Assembly: GCA_034435395.1 (NCBI GenBank)
Contig: DAOTXK010000027.1
Location: forward strand, 1-23,084
Direction: 5' to 3'
Length of the DNA stretch: 23,084 bases
Source: DAOTXK01 sp034435395
GTDB taxonomy: Bacteria > Chloroflexota > Anaerolineae > Aggregatilineales > Ch27
Shown here: positions 15,601 to 21,830 of the stretch, one piece after another
Layout of the letters: each line of letters opens with the position of its first letter
Numbering within the stretch: position 1 is the stretch's first letter
Notes under the pieces: model-generated
The model's database searches: none
Told to the model about the DNA's origin: nothing
The model's input: the letters and a program-made list of their open reading frames with translations, nothing else
Made by a program: the position numbers and the translations under genes

Positions 15601-17181
15601 GCCCCACCGCTGGCGGCCCATGACGGCACGGTCTACAGCGTCGCCTTCAGCCCGGATGGCCGCTGGCTGGCTTCCGGCGGGGCGGACAATGCCGCGCGCC
15701 TGTGGGACGCGATCACCGGCGACCCGCTCGGCGAGCACACCCAGCACACCAACTGGGTGCGGGATGTCGCCTTCAGCCCGGATGGGCAGCTGCTGCTCTC
15801 CACTGGCGACGACACCACCATCGTGCTGTGGGACCTCCCCGGCGGGCGTCTCTCCCAGGTGCGCACCGGCCATAATGGCGTGGTCCGCAGCCTGGCGCTC
15901 AGCCCGGACGGCAGCCGGCTGGCTTCCGCCAGCGACGACGGCACCATCCAGTTGCGGGACATGGCGACCGGCCAGATCATCCCGCCCGTGCTCACCGGCC
16001 ACCGGGATGCGGTGTGGAGTGTGGCCTTCGCCCCGGATGGGACGCTGGTCTCCGGCGGCGCTGACCAGGCCGTCATCCACTGGACCGTGCAGCGCGGCGG
16101 CCTCTTCGCCCGGGTCCTGACCAGGCACGCCAGCGCCGTCTCGACCATCGCCGTGCGTCCCGCCCCAGCCAGCGCGGGCGCGGGCCTGCTACTGGCCTTT
16201 GCTGGCGGCAACATGAGCGGCTCTGGCGGCGACACCACGGTGCGGCTCTGGGAGCTGACCGCAACCACCAACACCCTCGCGGGCCGGGAAGTGGCCGCGC
16301 TGGAGGGCCACATCGGCCTGGTCACGGCGGTGGCCTTCAGCCCCAATGGGCGGACGCTGGCCTCTGCCGGGGCCGATCAGGCGGTGTGGCTGTGGCCCCT
16401 GGCCGCCGATGGCGCGCCCCCGAATGGCGATAACGTCGGCAGGCTGCTCATCGGCCACACCAGCGTGGTGCGGGGGGTGGCCTTCAGCCCCGATGGCCAG
16501 ATTCTGGCCTCCTGCGCGGACGACGGGTCCATCATCCTGTGGGACGTGGCGACCGGGGAACCCAGCGGCGAACCCCTCACCCACACCAGTGGCCTCACCG
16601 CCGTGACCTTCAGCCCGGACGGGCGGCTCTTGGCCGGGGGCAGCCAGGACGGCCACATCATCCTGTGGGACGCCAACACCCGACAGCGCGTCGTTCCGCC
16701 ATTGACAGGGCATTCCGATGAGGTGACCAGCCTGGCCTTCAGTCCTGACGGACGGGCGCTGGCTTCCGGGAGCCGGGACAACACGATCATCCTGTGGGAT
16801 GTCGCGACCGGACAGCCGATCAGAGGGCCATTGACCGGCCACGCCAACTGGGTGCTGGATGTCGCCTTCAGCCCCGCTGGAGAACTCCTGGCTTCCAGCG
16901 GGCGAGACGGGACGATCATGCTGTGGGACGTGGTCACGGGCCGGGCCATTGGCCGACCGTTTGCCGGGCATGAGGCGTGGGCCAACAGCCTGGCTTTCAC
17001 TCCCGATGGGGACCGGCTGCTATCCGGCGGTGGGGACATGGCCATCATCGCCTGGGAGGTGAACGCCGCCTTCTGGCAGACCGCCGCCTGCCAGGTGGCC
17101 AACCGCAACCTCAGCCCCGCCGAGTGGGAGCGTTATTTCCCGGACACGCCGTACCGGGAAACCTGTCCCGGCCTATCATAA
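12676..17181 (+). CDS. Ser/Thr protein kinase fused to nSTAND NTPase, TM helix and 14 WD40 repeats
   Basis: A 1501-residue protein. The kinase domain (about 12-270) has AGGFGAVY, K41 in VAIK, HQDLKPPN (D135, N140), DFG (153-155) and APE (180-182). HQD replaces HRD, making it a non-RD kinase; the first Gly of the glycine loop is Asp (D19). After a Pro-rich linker the nSTAND module begins with NPYKGLRAFQEADAADFFGR and has Walker A GPSGSGKS (362-369) and Walker B LLLVIDQFEE (447-456). A single transmembrane helix lies at about 763-790, preceded by basic residues. WD40 repeats from about 847 to 1462 (GHxxxVxxVAFSPDG...LWD) number 14, enough for two seven-bladed propellers. The tail ends ANRNLSPAEWERYF with two Cys. 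The topology (kinase inside, propellers outside) is inferred. There is no good ribosome-binding site before ATG 12676. It probably phosphorylates partners bound by the FHA proteins. Confidence 0.93.
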   Translation: MQDRSGQTIKSYTLEELIDAGGFGAVYRARQSIIDREVAIKVVLPEYANQPEFIRRFETEAQLIARLEHLHIVPLYDYWREPDGAFLVMRWLRGGNLHQALAGNRQWSLPATVRLMEQIGSALAVAHQNGIIHQDLKPPNILLDEQGNAFLADFGIAANLIDPESPARDRALLGTPLFMAPEQFTRDQPVTPQTDIYSLGIVLYTMLTGRVPFPAADVSTVIYKQIHEPVPPLQFVDPNLPHELNMVIRRATAKAPEARYADVLSMVADLRRLALGEGPVVAPVPSAMPTAPPPQVTEQVPQGSSTVFLETQALEPPNPYKGLRAFQEADAADFFGRDASIRRLLERLGSADDRARFLAVVGPSGSGKSSLVLAGLIPALRSGYITGAARWFVVKMIPSGDPFAELETALLRIASETPADLSRRLREEEDGLLRLVDEVLPGDETELLLVIDQFEEVFTLVDSDEERTRFLKSLHRAVTSPQSRLRVIVTLRADFYDRPLLYPGFGELVQSSTEVVLPLSPAELVQAIIRPAYRVGLTVEEDLLAAIVTDVSEQPGALPLLQYALTELFEHRQEGRLTLAAYLDSGGVLGALARRADELYEQLEPEGQQAASRLFLRLVTISEGGEATRRRVRMAEVLTAGREDGDTLRAVMERFGRHRLLTFDHDPQTREPTVEVAHEALIQQWGRLRQWLDDSREDLLAWRRLEASTTEWLNANREPSFLASGARLAQFEALVSSSALALDDDQRAYLSASFRLRQRTRNRGRLFVAALATFAVVALMLAIFAFHQRAQTDRQAHISRSRELAVTALTNLEQRDLALLLSLEALHTADTLEARNSLLTALQSPVVAFLHGHTDRVRAVAASPDGGLLASGGADNAIRLWDAGTHRPVGEPLTGHADWVNTLAFSPDGRTLASGSEDGSVRLWEVATGDLLVPPLNGHTGAVWRVAFSPDGQTLASAGADGAIILWAAATGQPFAPPLAAHDGTVYSVAFSPDGRWLASGGADNAARLWDAITGDPLGEHTQHTNWVRDVAFSPDGQLLLSTGDDTTIVLWDLPGGRLSQVRTGHNGVVRSLALSPDGSRLASASDDGTIQLRDMATGQIIPPVLTGHRDAVWSVAFAPDGTLVSGGADQAVIHWTVQRGGLFARVLTRHASAVSTIAVRPAPASAGAGLLLAFAGGNMSGSGGDTTVRLWELTATTNTLAGREVAALEGHIGLVTAVAFSPNGRTLASAGADQAVWLWPLAADGAPPNGDNVGRLLIGHTSVVRGVAFSPDGQILASCADDGSIILWDVATGEPSGEPLTHTSGLTAVTFSPDGRLLAGGSQDGHIILWDANTRQRVVPPLTGHSDEVTSLAFSPDGRALASGSRDNTIILWDVATGQPIRGPLTGHANWVLDVAFSPAGELLASSGRDGTIMLWDVVTGRAIGRPFAGHEAWANSLAFTPDGDRLLSGGGDMAIIAWEVNAAFWQTAACQVANRNLSPAEWERYFPDTPYRETCPGLS
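15214..17062 (+). repeat. Array of 14 WD40 repeats
   Basis: Fourteen units of about 126-150 bp can be counted from GHTDRVRAVAASPDG through GHEAWANSLAFTPDG, each with GH, FSPDG-type and LWD-type motifs. Unit 8 is longer and degenerate (RHASAVSTIAVRPAPASA) and begins the second set of seven. Confidence 0.85.
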
Positions 17182-17578
17182 GACAGCCATCCCCTGACTC
17201 GTCGCGCGACGACGACCGCGCGTTTCCTCGCCGTCCAGTTCGAGTCCCTCTGAAGATGCGCAGCCTCAGCGGCAGGGCAAAAAGCGTGGTAAGCACCCCG
17301 TTTAGCGCCCCATTGTTGAACCCACATACATGGCATGACGGGGTACGCCATGGCTGCCAGGGAGCGTCCGCCATAACGGCGACGGAGAGGTGGTGCAATT
17401 CCGTCTTTGGCCAGCCGTCATATGTGTGAAAAAAAATCGCGCTGGCGTCCGCGTTTGGTCGCCTGTATGAAGCGCCGGACAGGCGGCTGGTCGTGGCCGA
17501 ATCGGTGGAAATAGCGCGCACTTGCTGGCCGGGCGCAGGAAAAGCGCCAAACCGAAGTAGACGGAGCGTCAGCCGCGC
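17182..17578. other. Intergenic region without a recognisable gene
   Basis: No frame here gives a protein I recognise. It contains a 12-bp palindrome CGTCGCGCGACG (17200-17211), an A-tract (17429-17436) that forms part of a candidate minus-strand terminator, and no obvious + strand terminator for the kinase gene. Confidence 0.6.
17429..17475 (-). terminator. Candidate terminator for the minus-strand small gene
   Basis: On the minus strand GCGCT (17475-17471) and GGCG (17463-17460) pair with CGCC (17447-17444) and AGCGC (17443-17439), leaving a 7-nt bulge, followed by GA and eight T residues (complement of 17429-17436). It lies about 105 nt downstream of the minus-strand gene ending at 17579. 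Confidence 0.42.
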
Positions 17579-17968
17579 TCAGCGGACGCTGGCACTCAGG
17601 GCCTGGTCGTGGGGGAGCCAGAGATAGGCGTCGATTCGAGTGTGCCCGGCCTCGTCGGCGATCTCCACCTGGTCGGCGGCCCGTTCCAGCTGGTGGCGAG
17701 CCTGGGCAAGCCAGTCGTCCTGGGCAGCCTGCCAGCGGATATTGCAGCTTAGCTCCAGACCCAGGCTGTCAGTCTTTTGCAGCGTGCTGATGATGAGCAC
17801 AGCTGGCGTCTGTGAGCGCAGCACGATCTCGGTAAGCGTCGTCAGAGCGGCGGCCGCGCGGGCGCGGTAGGGCGGCGGCCACACCTCCTCAGCCATCTGC
17901 TTACGCAGTTGATGGCGCGCGAGGGCGACATCGAACGTGCTCTGAATGGAGATCTGAGTAGAGGACAT
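17579..17968 (-). CDS. Small protein of unknown function, possibly a degenerate RsbT/GHKL-like protein
   Basis: 129 residues from an ATG at 17968 to TGA at 17579. The frame is open further upstream to 18118, but the ATG at 17968 is preceded by GGGGGTG about 6 nt away and the upstream translation is low-complexity, so the shorter form is preferred. It is a soluble alpha/beta-looking protein with no signal peptide. The start STFDVALARHQLRKQMAEEV and the Leu/Ala-rich helix AALTTLTEIVL resemble the first helices of RsbT/RsbW-type ATP-binding domains, but the N, D and G boxes needed for ATP binding are not visible, so catalysis is unlikely. It stands alone, divergent from the downstream IclR remnant. 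I do not recognise a family with confidence. Confidence 0.55.
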   Translation of the reverse strand: MSSTQISIQSTFDVALARHQLRKQMAEEVWPPPYRARAAAALTTLTEIVLRSQTPAVLIISTLQKTDSLGLELSCNIRWQAAQDDWLAQARHQLERAADQVEIADEAGHTRIDAYLWLPHDQALSASVR

Positions 17969-18409
17969 AGTTTCACCCCCAGGGCGGTCCAGCGATGGCC
18001 GGGACGGGACCTGTGCCCGTGTGAGGGCCTTCGAATCTACATGGTCAAATGGGTCATCGTGCCTGCCTACCGGCTCGCGCAAGCGCTTCTGGAATAAGTG
18101 ATACCCGTAATTGCCCAAAAAAGCAAGCGGTGCCTGGGCGATGCTGTCAACTCTTCCTTAAAGGAGTCTGAGTAAAATGGCTGCTGCTCCCTGGCCAGGG
18201 AAGAACGACGTTCCTGGCCTGATCGGAACAGGACCCCCGTCTTGAATAAACACCGGGAAACGGTGGAGAACACCCCATCAGGGCGGTATGCACGCCAGGT
18301 TCGGCGTCGCGGCGTCGCTTTGCCTGGAATCTCCGGCATCAAGGGGTTATCATTGCCGAACAGGATGTGATTGTAATAGGAGCGGCTGCTGAGCAGCCAG
18401 ACACCGGGC
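17969..18409. other. Region without a convincing gene upstream of the IclR remnant
   Basis: A minus-strand frame (18067-18462) is open but its translation matches nothing I know and it opposes the IclR remnant, so it is probably chance. A 22-codon + strand ORF starts at ATG 18177 after AAAGGAG (18160-18166) and may be a remnant. Hairpins are visible at 18193-18219 (GGCCAGG/CCTGGCC) and 18384-18398 (GGCTGCT/AGCAGCC); neither has a T-run. Confidence 0.5.
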
Positions 18410-18800
18410 ATGAATCCCCGAGTCGGCAGTCGGGTGCCGCTGCACTCCACGGCGCTGGGCAAGGCCCTGCTGGCCTGGCTGCCCTCTGCCGAGCTGGCCG
18501 GTCACCTTGAGCGGCTTGAACTGAACGCCGTCACCCTGCACACCATCACCGATCGGCAGCAATTCCAACAAGAACTCCACATGACCCGCGAGCGGGGTTT
18601 CGCCGTCGATGATGAGAAAAATGAACTGGGGGGCGCTGTATCGCAGCCCCGATTTTTGACCACACCGGGAGGCCCATCGCCGCCGTCAGTATATCGGCTC
18701 CCGTGCAGCGCCTGCCGGATAGCCAGCTGGCGCACTTCGGCGCAAAGGTGTGGGAAGCTGCCTGCCAGATTTCCCGCTCCCCGTTGGGACGCCTCATCAG
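18410..18800 (+). pseudogene. IclR-family regulator remnant: N-terminus missing, frameshifted
   Basis: The frame from 18410 encodes NPRVGSRVPLHSTALGKALL and then TITDRQQFQQELHMTRERGFAVDDEKNELGG, a close match to the C-terminal ligand-binding domain of IclR regulators. Just after the six-G run at 18628-18633 the match jumps to another frame, which reads RCIAAPIFDHTGRPIAAVSI, then APVQRLPDSQLAHFG and KVWEAACQIS, the expected end of the domain. Adding one G to the run restores a continuous protein. The N-terminal winged-helix DNA-binding domain is absent: the frame has a stop (TAG) at about 18378, and upstream sequence is unrelated. IclR proteins are normally about 250 residues; only about 130 are represented. 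A non-functional remnant is most likely. A sequencing error could explain the frameshift but not the missing N-terminus. Confidence 0.8.
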
Positions 18801-18820
18801 GCAGCCGGGCGGCATGGCGT

Positions 18821-18890
18821 TCACCCGATTGCATCTATCTGGTGGCTCATCCCCACCATCCGGGCGATCCGGCGCATGTTGTGGCCTTTG
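18821..18890 (-). other. Possible scrap of a transposase helix-turn-helix
   Basis: On the minus strand one frame reads DKGHNMRRIARMVGMSHQID and stops (TGA at 18823-18821). This resembles the resolvase-like helix-turn-helix of IS1-type transposases (xxIARxxGVSHxTV). It is only about 20 residues, so it is a weak call, but it sits beside the IclR remnant. Confidence 0.22.
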
Positions 18891-18947
18891 TCCCCTCCTT
18901 TTGACACTCCCAGCGTCTGATCGCCACTGACAAAGGAGCCGGGAATC

Positions 18948-19493
18948 ATGGGCCGGGATCACGGCACAGGCGCTGATCGCCAATGGTTGGACTCACTGTT
19001 TCGCCCCCCGGCGGCCGTGACCCTGCTGACCGGGCCTTCTGGTTCCGGCAAGACGACGTGGTGCCTGCGGGCCTGGGGCGTGGCGCGGGCGGCGGGCCTG
19101 GACGTGCGCGGCGTGCTCTCCCCTGGCCGCTATGACGCCATGGGCATAAAAACGGGCATTGACTTACTGGACCCGGTGACGGGCGAACGCTGGGAACTGG
19201 CGACCCGTACCGCCCCCGATCCGCGCACCGGTCGGGCCTGGCGCTTCTCGGCCACGGCGCTGGCGCGCGGCGCGGCCTTGCTGGCGGCCAGCGGCGCTTG
19301 TGATCTGCTCATTGTTGATGAACTGGGGCCGCTGGAACTGCAAGAACAAGGGGGCTGGGCGAATGCGGTGGAGGTGTTACGCGCTGCGGCCTACCGGCGC
19401 GCCCTGGTCGTCGTCAGGCCGGACCTGCGCCAGGTGCTGGCTGAGCGGCTGGCCCCCCTGCCCCTGCACACCCTGACGCTGCCCTCAGCTTAG
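18948..19493 (+). CDS. THEP1-like nucleoside-triphosphatase (NTPase_1 family)
   Basis: This 181-residue soluble P-loop protein has Walker A GPSGSGKTT (about 29-37), the conserved RGVLSPGRYDAMGIKTGIDL segment and the Walker B-like LLIVDELGPLEL (about 120-131) characteristic of the THEP1/NTPase_1 family. These enzymes hydrolyse nucleoside triphosphates in vitro; their physiological role is poorly defined. Length is normal. ATG 18948 is preceded by AAAGGAG (18932-18938) at 9-nt spacing. A TTGACA (18901-18906) lies upstream, but no good -10 follows at 17 bp. The gene converges on the ECF/MobB operon and ends 66 nt from mobB. A functional link with that transporter is plausible but rests only on adjacency. 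Confidence 0.78.
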   Translation: MGRDHGTGADRQWLDSLFRPPAAVTLLTGPSGSGKTTWCLRAWGVARAAGLDVRGVLSPGRYDAMGIKTGIDLLDPVTGERWELATRTAPDPRTGRAWRFSATALARGAALLAASGACDLLIVDELGPLELQEQGGWANAVEVLRAAAYRRALVVVRPDLRQVLAERLAPLPLHTLTLPSA

Positions 19494-19509
19494 GGCTGGA
19501 CCGCCAGCA

Positions 19510-19543
19510 GCCGGGGCGCGCCGGCGAACGCGAGCGCCCCGGC
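19510..19543. terminator. Perfect 10-bp inverted repeat between convergent genes
   Basis: GCCGGGGCGC (19510-19519) and GCGCCCCGGC (19534-19543) form a perfect stem with a 14-nt loop between the THEP1-like gene and mobB, which end toward each other. There is no T-run on either strand, so it may be a U-less bidirectional terminator or a structural element. A second 5-bp hairpin, GCGGC/GCCGC, follows at 19553-19567. Confidence 0.4.
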
Positions 19544-19559
19544 ATACGAGAAGCGGCGT

Positions 19560-20099
19560 TCAGCCGCCGTGAGACTCCGGCGGTTGGTGAGTTCGTATGA
19601 TCTTGTCCTCAATAAGATCGGCAATGCCCCTCACGTCATGCAGGGCCAGTTGGGGCGCGTCGAAGCCGCTGAGTTCCACATCGGTGATGACGGCCAGCAA
19701 CTCATGCGGGTCGCACAAAGGCTCTGGACGGCGAGCGGCGCGCACCACCTCGATCTTGGGTAGCGCCGAGCGCCGGTACCCATCGGTGAGCACGATGTCC
19801 GTGTCGCCCATGATGGTGTTGACGATCTGCTCAACGGGCAACTCCTGCTCGAGGCGGCGGACGCTGGCGATTTTGTCCGACGCGGCCAGGACGACATGAT
19901 CGCTGCCCGCCTGGGTGTGACGCCAGCTATCGGTGCCTTCGTAGTCAATCTCAAAATCAGGGTGCGCGTGGTGTTTGATGGTCCCCACCCGATAGCCGCG
20001 CCGCTTCAATTCCGGAATCAGCTTTTCGATCAGTGTGGTCTTGCCCGCCCCCGAGCGCCCGACGATGGCGACCACTGGCACGCGGGTCTGTATGGTCAT
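19560..20099 (-). CDS. mobB: Molybdopterin-guanine dinucleotide biosynthesis protein MobB
   Basis: This 179-residue P-loop GTPase has Walker A VGRSGAGKTTLIEKLIPEL (about 13-31), the MobB-specific GTIKHHAHPDFEIDYEGTDS (about 39-58) and RHTQAGSD, followed by DIVLTDGYRRSALPKIEVVR (about 101-120). In other bacteria MobB binds GTP and assists MobA in attaching the nucleotide to molybdopterin; it is accessory rather than essential. Length is typical. The ATG at 20099 overlaps the stop of the EcfT-like gene by 4 nt (ATGA), with GGAGGAGG at 20114-20107 as ribosome-binding site, so translation is coupled. It is the last gene of the minus-strand operon, which connects the transporter to molybdenum-cofactor metabolism. 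No MobA is in the window. Confidence 0.92.
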   Translation of the reverse strand: MTIQTRVPVVAIVGRSGAGKTTLIEKLIPELKRRGYRVGTIKHHAHPDFEIDYEGTDSWRHTQAGSDHVVLAASDKIASVRRLEQELPVEQIVNTIMGDTDIVLTDGYRRSALPKIEVVRAARRPEPLCDPHELLAVITDVELSGFDAPQLALHDVRGIADLIEDKIIRTHQPPESHGG

Positions 20100-20716
20100 G
20101 CGGAGCCTCCTCCCTGGTGATCAAAGGCGCGCGCCTCCGCCGCCAGCACGACCTCTTCGCCGTAGCGCAGCGCCCCAGTGATGACGGTGATCAGGAGTAG
20201 CTGGGCCGCCCGCCAGCGCCGCCGCCGGAAGCCGCCGCGCAGGCGCAACGCAGCATAAGCCGCGCCAAACCGATTCTTGAGCGTGGGCAGGGCGTGAAAG
20301 CCCACCCCGATGGCGAAGCCCAGCCCGCGCATCCCGTAGCGATCCAGAAAGGCCGTCAGGGCCATCACCGAGAGGGACTGGCTGAGCGCATTCACGGCGG
20401 CGACGATCGCCGTCGCCCGGCAGGCCATCTCCAGGCCCAACTCAAGCCCGCCCGGCGAGATCGGCACGCCCGCCAGGCGCAGGTCCGGCTCGCCGACCCA
20501 CAGCGCGCTGGGGACGATCAACAGCGCCAGCAGCAGGCCCCACCGCCAGCGAAAGACGGGGCGCAGCGCCGCCGGGGCGTGCCAGGCGGCCAGGCCGAGC
20601 GCCACCAGCATGACTCCGGCGACCCACCAGCCATGAGCCAGGACGGCGGCGAGCAGCGCCAGCATCAGCCCGGCGGCCCGTATCGCGGCCCATGATGGCC
20701 CTTCGTTGCTCGTCAT
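20096..20716 (-). CDS. ECF transporter transmembrane component (EcfT/CbiQ-like)
   Basis: A 206-residue integral membrane protein with about five hydrophobic segments. The two Ala-Arg-Gly-type motifs that couple EcfT proteins to the ABC ATPases appear as AALRLRGGF (about 157-165) and AEARAFD (about 193-199), near the C-terminus as in CbiQ/EcfT. The mid-region with LSQSLSVMALTAFLDRYGMR (about 112-131) also fits the family. It is expected to join the S component to the ATPases in the membrane. It overlaps both neighbours by ATGA (stop of the lipoprotein gene at 20713-20715 with its ATG at 20714-20716, and the mobB start). At about 206 residues it is shorter than the usual 240-270, but the key motifs are present. 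Confidence 0.82.
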   Translation of the reverse strand: MTSNEGPSWAAIRAAGLMLALLAAVLAHGWWVAGVMLVALGLAAWHAPAALRPVFRWRWGLLLALLIVPSALWVGEPDLRLAGVPISPGGLELGLEMACRATAIVAAVNALSQSLSVMALTAFLDRYGMRGLGFAIGVGFHALPTLKNRFGAAYAALRLRGGFRRRRWRAAQLLLITVITGALRYGEEVVLAAEARAFDHQGGGSA

Positions 20717-21180
20717 TGCGTCGCCACCTCGATCCGCGTCACCTGCCGGGGTTGCATCCGACCCTCCTGGCCGGGGATGACCATCGTCAGCGGCAGTTCG
20801 TCGTCGTTTAAGGCCCCCTCGGCGCGGGCATAGGCCAGCACGGCGTCCTCCCGCGTGAACAGTGCCGCATCGTAGGTGCTGCTGAAGCCATCCAGCGCCA
20901 CGACGCGCACCGTCGCGATGCCGTCCAGATCGAAACCGGCGTCGGTCAGCAGATCGCGCAGGCGCACGCCGGTGAACGATCCGGCGTCGGACTCAACGTC
21001 GGTCGCGGTCAGGGCTTGCAGTTGCGCCAGGGTGTAGACGCGCTCGATATCGCCGCCCTGCACGGTCAGCACCGCGTCGGCAGGCGCAGGGGGCGCTGCC
21101 TCGCCGGGGCCGCACCCCCCGACCATAACGAGCGCGAGGGCCAACAGCGCCAGCCGTTTGATGATGGGCTTCATGCTCAT
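20713..21180 (-). CDS. Lipoprotein with a SUOX-like (molybdopterin-binding-type) fold
   Basis: This 155-residue protein has a basic N-terminus, a hydrophobic stretch and a lipobox VGGC (Cys about residue 23), so it is a membrane-anchored lipoprotein. The mature part (about 36-155) reads LTVQGGDIERVYTLAQLQAL, then FTGVRLRDLLTDAGFDLDGI and VVALDGFSSTYDA, an arrangement resembling the SUOX/oxidoreductase molybdopterin-binding fold (GVxLxDLLxxAG). Only the lipobox Cys is present, so the usual Mo-ligating Cys is missing. Two starts are possible: ATG 21180 is only about 2 nt from GAGGAG, whereas ATG 21174 is about 8 nt from it and is more likely the true start. The gene sits between the S component and EcfT genes. 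It may be a substrate-binding or docking partner, but its function is not known. Confidence 0.72.
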   Translation of the reverse strand: MSMKPIIKRLALLALALVMVGGCGPGEAAPPAPADAVLTVQGGDIERVYTLAQLQALTATDVESDAGSFTGVRLRDLLTDAGFDLDGIATVRVVALDGFSSTYDAALFTREDAVLAYARAEGALNDDELPLTMVIPGQEGRMQPRQVTRIEVATQ

Positions 21181-21204
21181 CTCTCCTCTCAGGAGGTGGT
21201 TTTC

Positions 21205-21816
21205 TCATGAATGGGTCGTTTGATTGATGGCCACGGCGCGATGGGTCAGGATATACTGCCCAACCTGCCAGCCCAGCCAGCCAGCGATCAGGCCGCTGCC
21301 CGCATAGATGCTGAGCAGCAGGGCGGCCACCAGCCAGGCGGCATCAGGACTCAGGCCGAGCAAAGCGGCCCCGTTGCGGATAGTATCCGTCCACAAGGTC
21401 AGAATGCCCTGCCCGGCCAGGATGCCCCAGGTCAGGAAGGGATGGAAAAAGTTCCAGGTGGTCGCTGCCGCCCCGGCCAGCAGGACGCTGGGGCAGGAGG
21501 GCTGGCGGGACAGGCTCAACACCAGTTCGGCCAGCAGCGACTCCATGACGATCGCCAGCATCGGGTTTAAGACAAACTGGCCGAGGCTGAACATCTTGAG
21601 GACGGCGGTCACGATCCCCATCGCCAGCGTCGCGCCGCGCCGGGGCACGAACAGCCGCCCGATCACCAGGACCAGCACACCAAACCCGCCCAGCATCGCG
21701 CCGGTGAACGGCACATGGGCCAGGTGCAGGAGCGAGCCGACCGAGGTCTCGACCACGCCCCACAGCGCCCCGAAAATCCCGATCAGCACCAGTTGACGCA
21801 GCGTGAAGCGCGTCAT
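21205..21816 (-). CDS. Putative ECF transporter S component (substrate-binding membrane protein)
   Basis: 203 residues from ATG 21816, the start being set by AAGGAAA about 8 nt upstream and by the very first residues leading into a transmembrane helix; the frame is open further upstream but that translation is Pro/Arg/His-rich and overlaps the ATPase gene. About six hydrophobic helices are visible, including LRQLVLIGIFGALWGVVETS (about 6-25) and MLGGFGVLVLVIGRLFV. Size, helix number and the position between the ATPase and EcfT genes fit an ECF S component, which binds a vitamin or metal and docks on EcfT. I cannot assign a substrate from the sequence. The stop is 14 nt from the ATPase gene on its upstream side and 24 nt from the lipoprotein gene, so it is part of one operon. 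Confidence 0.68.
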   Translation of the reverse strand: MTRFTLRQLVLIGIFGALWGVVETSVGSLLHLAHVPFTGAMLGGFGVLVLVIGRLFVPRRGATLAMGIVTAVLKMFSLGQFVLNPMLAIVMESLLAELVLSLSRQPSCPSVLLAGAAATTWNFFHPFLTWGILAGQGILTLWTDTIRNGAALLGLSPDAAWLVAALLLSIYAGSGLIAGWLGWQVGQYILTHRAVAINQTTHS

Positions 21817-21830
21817 CGCCCATTTCCTTT

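Noticed and set aside
17233..17250. A GTTCGAGTCC stretch resembling a tRNA T-loop
   Set aside because: The five bases on each side do not pair as a T-stem, and no acceptor, anticodon or D-arm is present nearby. It is a chance match.
18067..18462. Minus-strand open frame of 131 codons
   Set aside because: The translation is not recognisable, it has no good ribosome-binding site and it runs opposite to the IclR remnant. It is probably a chance frame in high-GC DNA.
18901..18929. TTGACA as the -35 of a promoter for the THEP1-like gene
   Set aside because: The hexamer is perfect, but the bases 17 bp downstream (CCACTG) do not resemble a -10 box, so I did not list it as a promoter.
19510..19543. 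Inverted repeat as insertion-sequence end or attachment site
   Set aside because: No transposase, integrase or target duplication lies beside it. Its position between convergent genes fits a transcription-end structure better.
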